Of a stretch of 20,862 nt of DNA, positions 17,121-20,862 are shown piece by piece. The DNA lies in contig JACQTZ010000011.1 of assembly GCA_016210515.1 (NCBI GenBank), forward strand, positions 1 to 20,862, written 5' to 3'. Within the stretch, counting starts at the first letter, position 1. Every line of letters starts with the position of its first letter. The stretch comes from Chloroflexota bacterium (GTDB lineage: Bacteria; Chloroflexota; Dehalococcoidia; UBA2985). The notes beneath the pieces were generated by a model. It saw only the letters and a list, made by a program, of their open reading frames with translations. It searched no databases and was not told where the DNA came from. The position numbers were made by a program, and so were the translations under genes.

Positions 17121-18558
17121 CTCATGGCTGAGCTTCGATCTTCTTTGCAACCTGACCTACATGGCGGCTCTGGCCACCAGCTACGCCAGCAGGGACAGGA
17201 TTATGGAGCACGCGGTCAAACAGGCGTTCAAGACCGGTGTGTATTTCAACCTGGTCTACCTCTTGGCCAAACGCCTTGGATTTGTATATACAAGGGCATT
17301 TCAACTGGTGGCAAAAAGGGCCAAGGCCGAGACGGTCAAGGGCTTGCTGTTGCGCTTTGCCTCCGCCATAGAATCGGGAGAGTCAGAGTCGGACTTCCTC
17401 ACCCAAGAGGCTAGAGTGGAGCGGGAAGTTTACACTGCCGCGTATCTCCGTCAGCTAGACAGCCTTCAGAAATGGACCGATGCCTACGCTGCACTCATAG
17501 TATCCGCTACAGTAATTGTCGTGGTCGTCATTGTGTCGACCATGCTCTACGACCTAGGCCAATCCTTTGTGGACGTCCTTGCAGGGACCACGGTGGCCAT
17601 CACGGTCTTTGGGTCCTGGGTAATCTTCCGGTCAGCCCCATATGAGATCAAGTGTTACAAGGAACGGAGAGGGCCGCTCTTTCGGCGCCTGGCAGTGCGC
17701 ATGTTTCTTATTGGAGCTCCTCTTGCTGGCCTGGCCGTCGTATATGTTTTGCCCCGCTACGGCATAGGGCCAGCCTTTGTAGCCGTTGGTGCCCTGCTCC
17801 TTCCATCGGGGGTATTCGCCTGGCTTGATGACATGGCGACAAACAAGATTGACCAAGAGATCCCCACCTTTGTCAGGGCGCTAGCACGCCTGACAGATGC
17901 TCTGGGCACCACAGTCTCCGTAGCCGCTATTCGCCTGGACAGCCGTTCCACCAGGTCCCTGGAGCCCCATATTTTGCGCCTTCAAGGACGCCTGCGTAGC
18001 CATCTTAACCCCGCCCTCTGCTGGGCCAACTTTCGCGACGAGATGGGGAGTGAGCTGGCTAACCGGAGCGTACGAATGCTTCTGGACGGGTGCAATCTGG
18101 GTGGTAATCCCGACAGGGTGGGGGAGATAGCAGGCGACTTTGCTCTCAATATCTCCCTGCTACGTGCCAAACGGCAGGTAGCCTCTTCAACCTTCGCCTA
18201 CCTCACCTTCCCTTTGCACGCCGCCTTGGCGGCCCTGATGGTCTTTATTCTTGAAGTCATGCAGTCCTTTGAAGCCAAGCTTTCAGCCATGCTGGAAGAG
18301 CTGAACACAGGGTTACCCGCTGGACAGGGGATTGCCTTGGCGGGGCTTCCCATGTTCCAACAACACGATCTTGGTTTTGTCATCACAGTCACCATCGGCA
18401 TCATATTGGGCTTTACCGTTGTGAATGCCCTGACCCCCTGGTTTGCCACTGGCGGGCATCCCATCAAGATAGTGTCCTACGCAAGTGTGATGTGTATCCT
18501 CTCCGGTGTGAGCATCATCCTTGTACCACCCGCAACAAACGCAGTTCTGAACCACTAG
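17080..18558 (+). CDS. arlJ: ArlJ, archaellum membrane platform protein
   Basis: A 492-residue polytopic membrane protein, the platform on which ArlI works, related to type II secretion GspF/PilC. It has an N-terminal cytosolic region beginning FDLLCNLTYMAALATSYASRDR, then membrane helices at about 136-156, 166-183, 206-223 and 230-248. A cytosolic T2SSF-like domain follows (about 255-370, IDQEIPTFVRALARLTDALG), with three more helices near the C-terminus (about 372-395, 433-452, 467-486). The ATG at 17080 overlaps arlI by 41 nt and has GAGGT 7 nt upstream. No other in-frame ATG occurs before the conserved start, though a non-ATG start nearer 17120 is possible. The gene is intact, unlike arlH and arlI. 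Confidence 0.88.
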   Translation: MFSAKPIAKVSSDSSWLSFDLLCNLTYMAALATSYASRDRIMEHAVKQAFKTGVYFNLVYLLAKRLGFVYTRAFQLVAKRAKAETVKGLLLRFASAIESGESESDFLTQEARVEREVYTAAYLRQLDSLQKWTDAYAALIVSATVIVVVVIVSTMLYDLGQSFVDVLAGTTVAITVFGSWVIFRSAPYEIKCYKERRGPLFRRLAVRMFLIGAPLAGLAVVYVLPRYGIGPAFVAVGALLLPSGVFAWLDDMATNKIDQEIPTFVRALARLTDALGTTVSVAAIRLDSRSTRSLEPHILRLQGRLRSHLNPALCWANFRDEMGSELANRSVRMLLDGCNLGGNPDRVGEIAGDFALNISLLRAKRQVASSTFAYLTFPLHAALAALMVFILEVMQSFEAKLSAMLEELNTGLPAGQGIALAGLPMFQQHDLGFVITVTIGIILGFTVVNALTPWFATGGHPIKIVSYASVMCILSGVSIILVPPATNAVLNH

Positions 18559-18584
18559 GATGATATTTAGGCCAGGAGGTTGGT

Positions 18585-19025
18585 ATGAAGCTCAACAGGT
18601 TTCCCAAAATCGGAAGGTCTCAGCCAGGACGAGAGAGCCAGAACGAAGTCTCCAGGGGAGACCCTACAAAGCCATCCCTGGCCATAATGCCTGAGGAGGG
18701 TGCCGTTGCGGACACTCCGACGGTTGTCGGCGCGGCCGGCCAGGCATCGCCAACGGGTGGGATATCTCCAGCAGGGGCCGGTCAAGAGGTGCGTTCTATA
18801 GAGCCGTCACCTGAAGCCGCACTCGCGGAACCCGCCAAGGTGGAGCAACCAGGGGATGCCCTTATGAGCATATCCCAGAAGAAAGAGGTTTTTGTTACCC
18901 ATGATGTAGCTACCCTGGCACACAGCGTGGAAGATGTGGACATGGACGACCTTCTGAGAGAAATGCGGTCTTTTGCCCAAGAACTGAGCCACATGTCTTT
19001 TGCCGAGGACACCCAGTGGGAGTAG
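18585..19025 (+). CDS. Uncharacterised Ala/Pro-rich operon protein
   Basis: A 146-residue protein that I do not recognise. It has a basic head (MKLNRFPKIGRSQPGRESQ), an Ala/Pro/Gly/Glu-rich, probably disordered middle (about 25-92), and a short helical, acidic tail (about 100-146; VEDVDMDDLLREMRSFAQEL). No signal peptide or membrane segment is visible. Start ATG 18585 has CAGGAGG about 7 nt upstream, and it follows arlJ by 26 nt, so it is cotranscribed. The domain layout resembles a soluble adaptor: an intrinsically disordered tether with an amphipathic helix. A role linking motor parts or signalling is only a guess. The reading frame and ribosome site make a real gene likely. Confidence 0.7.
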   Translation: MKLNRFPKIGRSQPGRESQNEVSRGDPTKPSLAIMPEEGAVADTPTVVGAAGQASPTGGISPAGAGQEVRSIEPSPEAALAEPAKVEQPGDALMSISQKKEVFVTHDVATLAHSVEDVDMDDLLREMRSFAQELSHMSFAEDTQWE

Positions 19026-19358
19026 GAAGCCCCTCTTTAGCCCATTCCCTGCCGGGAGGAAGACGCGATGCCTAGAAGCTATTCGAAGAACCTCTTCCCT
19101 GTGTCCCTCCTTCGGCAAGCTCAGGACAGGCTCTCTCCCTTGGCCAGGGAGAGGGGGAGAGAAGCGAATCTCCGAACCACTCATAGAGAATCTACTAGAG
19201 GGGCCTCCACAATTCATTTGGAAAAGGACGCGAGCGAACGGATGGGAGTTTTCCCCGAACTGTTTGTGGGGTGCCACCCTGGATATAGGGGCCAGTGGTA
19301 TCTATGCTGGTAGTTAACCCAAGCCAACAAGGCTCCGTGGGGTCTCAAGGAGGCCAGA
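19026..19358 (+). other. Non-coding spacer with dispersed-repeat-like sequence
   Basis: I find no supported gene here. Open frames of 81-105 codons exist but have low-complexity translations and no ribosome-binding site. The segment 19109-19153 reads CCTTCGGCAAGCTCAGGACA followed by a perfect hairpin CTCTCCCT (19133-19140) with AGGGAGAG (19146-19153). Both resemble short intergenic repeats common in environmental bacterial genomes. The hairpin might also end the archaellum transcript, though without a T-run. Confidence 0.55.
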
Positions 19359-19607
19359 ATGATACTGTTCAAATGCTGTCGGCGATGCGGTGGAGACCTG
19401 TCTCTGGAAAAGGATGAGTACGGGCCGTATATGAGTTGCATCCAATGCGGGTCTCATACAGAGGTCGGGATGGTCTTACAGACGACCTCTCGGCAACCAG
19501 CGCCGGATTTTGCACAGGAAGCGCTGAGCGTGCTCCTGGGAGTGCCCTTGGCCCTTCAGAGCAGCGGGCGAGAAGAGCCTGTCCCCACATCTGGAAAAGC
19601 AGCCTAG
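19359..19607 (+). CDS. Small zinc-ribbon protein
   Basis: An 82-residue protein. A zinc ribbon is formed by C7-x2-C10-G-G-D-L and C27-x2-C30 (RCGGDLSLEKDEYGPYMSCIQCG); C6 is an extra cysteine. The rest (about 40-82) is Ala/Pro-rich and probably unstructured. Such single ribbons are common in bacterial proteins of unknown function and may bind nucleic acid or protein. Start ATG 19359 has AAGGAGG 5-6 nt upstream, a strong argument for a real gene. It lies after the repeat-bearing spacer and before the cyclic-nucleotide-binding gene, 22 nt away, and is probably cotranscribed with it. No functional link to the archaellum is shown. Confidence 0.75.
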   Translation: MILFKCCRRCGGDLSLEKDEYGPYMSCIQCGSHTEVGMVLQTTSRQPAPDFAQEALSVLLGVPLALQSSGREEPVPTSGKAA

Positions 19608-19629
19608 TACTCTACCTTTGAGGTGATGC

Positions 19630-20175
19630 ATGGTAAGACCACGGGGCGACGTAGGGGTTTACTCCGGCAGTCGGGTGGTTCGAGAATCGTTGGACATAGT
19701 GGAACGCACTCTTGTCGAAAAACCGTTGGAGGTGACCTTTACAGCGCTAAAGTGCCATCCTCTTTTCGATGGATGGAACAACACGTCGCTGATGCAGATG
19801 TTTCCGAACGGGAGCAACATCGTTCGTTTTCAGCCGGGGGAATATCTGTGCCTCTCTGGCTATCCTGTTGACAACATCATGTTCCTACTGTACGGGCGGG
19901 CCAAGGCAGAGCTAAGGGCGAGAGGTTCGTTGCAGCAGACTATAGTGCTTGACCTGCTTGGCCCGGGAAGTATTATCGGCCTGATGTCACTTGTTGACTG
20001 TGGCCCTCATTCAGCGACCGTTGTAGCCATGACGGGCGTGGGAGTGGTATGTCTCGATACGAAACAGATGCGTCTTTTGCTACAGAACAACCCCAGATGG
20101 TACAAAATCTGTGCTGAGATTGCCGCCGAGCGTCTAAGGAACAGCGGCACCTGGTTGGAAGCCCTGCTGTCCTGA
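19630..20175 (+). CDS. Cyclic-nucleotide-binding-fold (CRP-like) protein without DNA-binding domain
   Basis: A 181-residue protein whose centre (about 43-160) is a CRP/FNR-type beta-roll: HPLFDGWNN, then FQPGEYLCLSG, MFLLYGRAKAEL, and GPGSIIGLMSLVDCGPHSATVVA. In the usual phosphate-binding cassette a conserved Glu and Arg contact cAMP. Here the equivalent stretch reads GLMSL...PHSATV, with His where Arg is expected, so classical cAMP binding is doubtful. There is no C-terminal winged helix; only a helix (about 153-180) follows. It may act by protein contact or bind another ligand. Start ATG 19630 has GAGGTG 4 nt upstream. Its position after the archaellum operon suggests a sensory role, unproven. 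Confidence 0.82.
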   Translation: MVRPRGDVGVYSGSRVVRESLDIVERTLVEKPLEVTFTALKCHPLFDGWNNTSLMQMFPNGSNIVRFQPGEYLCLSGYPVDNIMFLLYGRAKAELRARGSLQQTIVLDLLGPGSIIGLMSLVDCGPHSATVVAMTGVGVVCLDTKQMRLLLQNNPRWYKICAEIAAERLRNSGTWLEALLS

Positions 20176-20190
20176 CGTCAAAGAGAGGCC

Positions 20191-20252
20191 TAGCGTAGCA
20201 AGGCTCGCACCCCAGGGGTGCTGGCAGAAACCCCCCACCTAGCGGGGCGCTA
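20191..20252 (+). other. Folded intergenic element before the receiver gene
   Basis: The transcript can form a closing stem TAGCG (20191-20195) with CGCTA (20248-20252). This encloses a hairpin GCACCCC (20207-20213) with GGGGTGC (20215-20221) and a second one CCCC (20231-20234) with GGGG (20244-20247). It fills most of the gap between the cyclic-nucleotide-fold gene and the receiver gene. It could be a terminator without T-run, a processing site or a small leader element; I recognise no RNA family. Confidence 0.4.
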
Positions 20253-20328
20253 ATCCTCTACTACAACTCTCTCAGATGCCTCATAATAGTAGTGTAAGCC
20301 AATGGAATGAGACTCGTGAACTATTCTG

Positions 20329-20730
20329 ATGATTGCCAATCTAGTGAACGCCAAGAAACTACATACAGTGGTCATAGTTGACGATGCCCCGGAGTTTCTG
20401 GAGATGGCTTCTCAACTGGTGAATGGCCACCCCAACCTGGCTGTGTCGGGCACGGCAACCAGTGGCGAGCAGGCCCTGGCGGAGCTTTTGGTTCTCCGTC
20501 CAGACATACTCATCATAGATGTGAACATGACCGGCATCGATGGATTTGAAACAGCGCGCAGAGCTATAGCAATCCTGCCACAGGTGCGCATTATCATGAT
20601 GAGTGTCCATGAGGAGGTGTCATACGCCTCCCTGGCGCGCCAGGTGGGCGCTTTAGCGTTCATAACCAAAAGAGACCTGACGGCAGAACGGATTGCGGAT
20701 ATTCTGGGTATAGGTCATGGAGACAGATAG
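20329..20730 (+). CDS. Stand-alone response-regulator receiver (CheY-like)
   Basis: A 133-residue single-domain receiver. The acidic pocket is D18-D19 (VVIVDDAPE), the phospho-acceptor is D64 (ILIIDVNM), S82 is in MMSVHE, and K114 is in FITKRD. No output domain follows. Such proteins act by protein contact, like CheY. In archaea CheY reaches the archaellum through CheF and ArlC/D/E, so a motor-directed role here is attractive, but no CheF or kinase is in the window. The receiver sequence is closer to NarL/FixJ-type receivers (PEFLEMASQLV) than to classical CheY. Start ATG 20329 has no clear ribosome-binding site; a GTG a few codons in is possible. Confidence 0.88.
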   Translation: MIANLVNAKKLHTVVIVDDAPEFLEMASQLVNGHPNLAVSGTATSGEQALAELLVLRPDILIIDVNMTGIDGFETARRAIAILPQVRIIMMSVHEEVSYASLARQVGALAFITKRDLTAERIADILGIGHGDR

Positions 20731-20812
20731 CTAACTCCCTGGCTGCGCCCCTACACTACAGAGCCATGCATAGCGGTCTAAACGTTTCCAGTGGTCAGCC
20801 TGGAGTGGTGGG

Positions 20813-20862
20813 TGTCATTCCGAACGCAGCGAAGCGAAATGAGGAATCTAGGGCATCCCATC
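20813..20862 (+). repeat. Possible dispersed intergenic repeat at window end
   Basis: The last 50 bases include GTCATTCCGAACGCAGCGAA and GAGGAATCTAGGG, a pattern of the GTCATTC...CGCAGCGAA...GAATCT type seen as a dispersed intergenic repeat in many environmental genomes. It is cut by the window edge. The bases from 20731 to 20812 show nothing recognisable. Confidence 0.45.

Noticed and set aside
17124..17414. 96-codon frame starting at the ATG behind arlI
   Set aside because: It lies inside arlJ in another frame and has a shadow-like composition; the arlJ frame carries the conserved N-terminus.
19000..19317. Two overlapping open frames in the spacer after the operon
   Set aside because: No ribosome-binding sites, and the translations follow repeat-like DNA and look random.

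Overview
The window comes from a bacterium, most likely an uncultivated Chloroflexota lineage (Dehalococcoidia/SAR202-like is my guess). It carries a nearly complete archaellum (archaeal-type motility or adhesion filament) operon. The bacterial assignment rests on a PyrR-type transcription attenuator, sigma70-type promoters (TTGACA/TAGTAT and TTGAAT/TATAAT), strong Shine-Dalgarno sites, LuxR-type and CheY-type response regulators and bacterial MFS transporters. Everything named here is a reading of the sequence and of family knowledge; no search was run.

Left part (1-10.5 kb): a minus-strand pyrimidine operon pyrR-pyrB-pyrC with ATGA overlaps. Its leader has a PyrR-binding loop, an antiterminator and a terminator, and its PyrB is fused to a PyrI-like zinc domain. 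Next come an OFA-like MFS transporter, a cysteine-cluster (YkgJ-like) protein overlapping a flavin-reductase-like protein, and an EntS/MFS_3-like transporter, all on minus. On plus lies a second MFS gene that is a close paralog of the first, same length (430 aa), same TTG start and same promoter. A seven-iron ferredoxin (minus), an SDR lacking the YxxxK pair (plus) and a NarL/FixJ response regulator (minus) follow.

Centre and right (11.0-18.6 kb, plus strand): two archaellins (arlB1, arlB2) with class III signal peptides, two hairpins, an ArlC/D/E-like scaffold protein, ArlG-like and ArlF-like stator pilins, ArlH (KaiC-like ATPase), ArlI (motor/secretion ATPase) and ArlJ (membrane platform). 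The order is that of an archaeal fla/arl operon. As written, arlH has an in-frame TGA before its conserved last 43 residues, and arlI needs a +1 shift just upstream of its Walker A. So the operon is either recently damaged, carries base errors, or is recoded. No prepilin/archaellin peptidase is visible.

Right end (18.6-20.9 kb): an unrecognised Ala/Pro-rich protein in the operon, a spacer with dispersed-repeat-like sequence, a small zinc-ribbon protein, a cyclic-nucleotide-binding-fold protein without DNA-binding domain, and a stand-alone CheY-like receiver. These are plausible regulators of the filament, but that link is inferred from position only.
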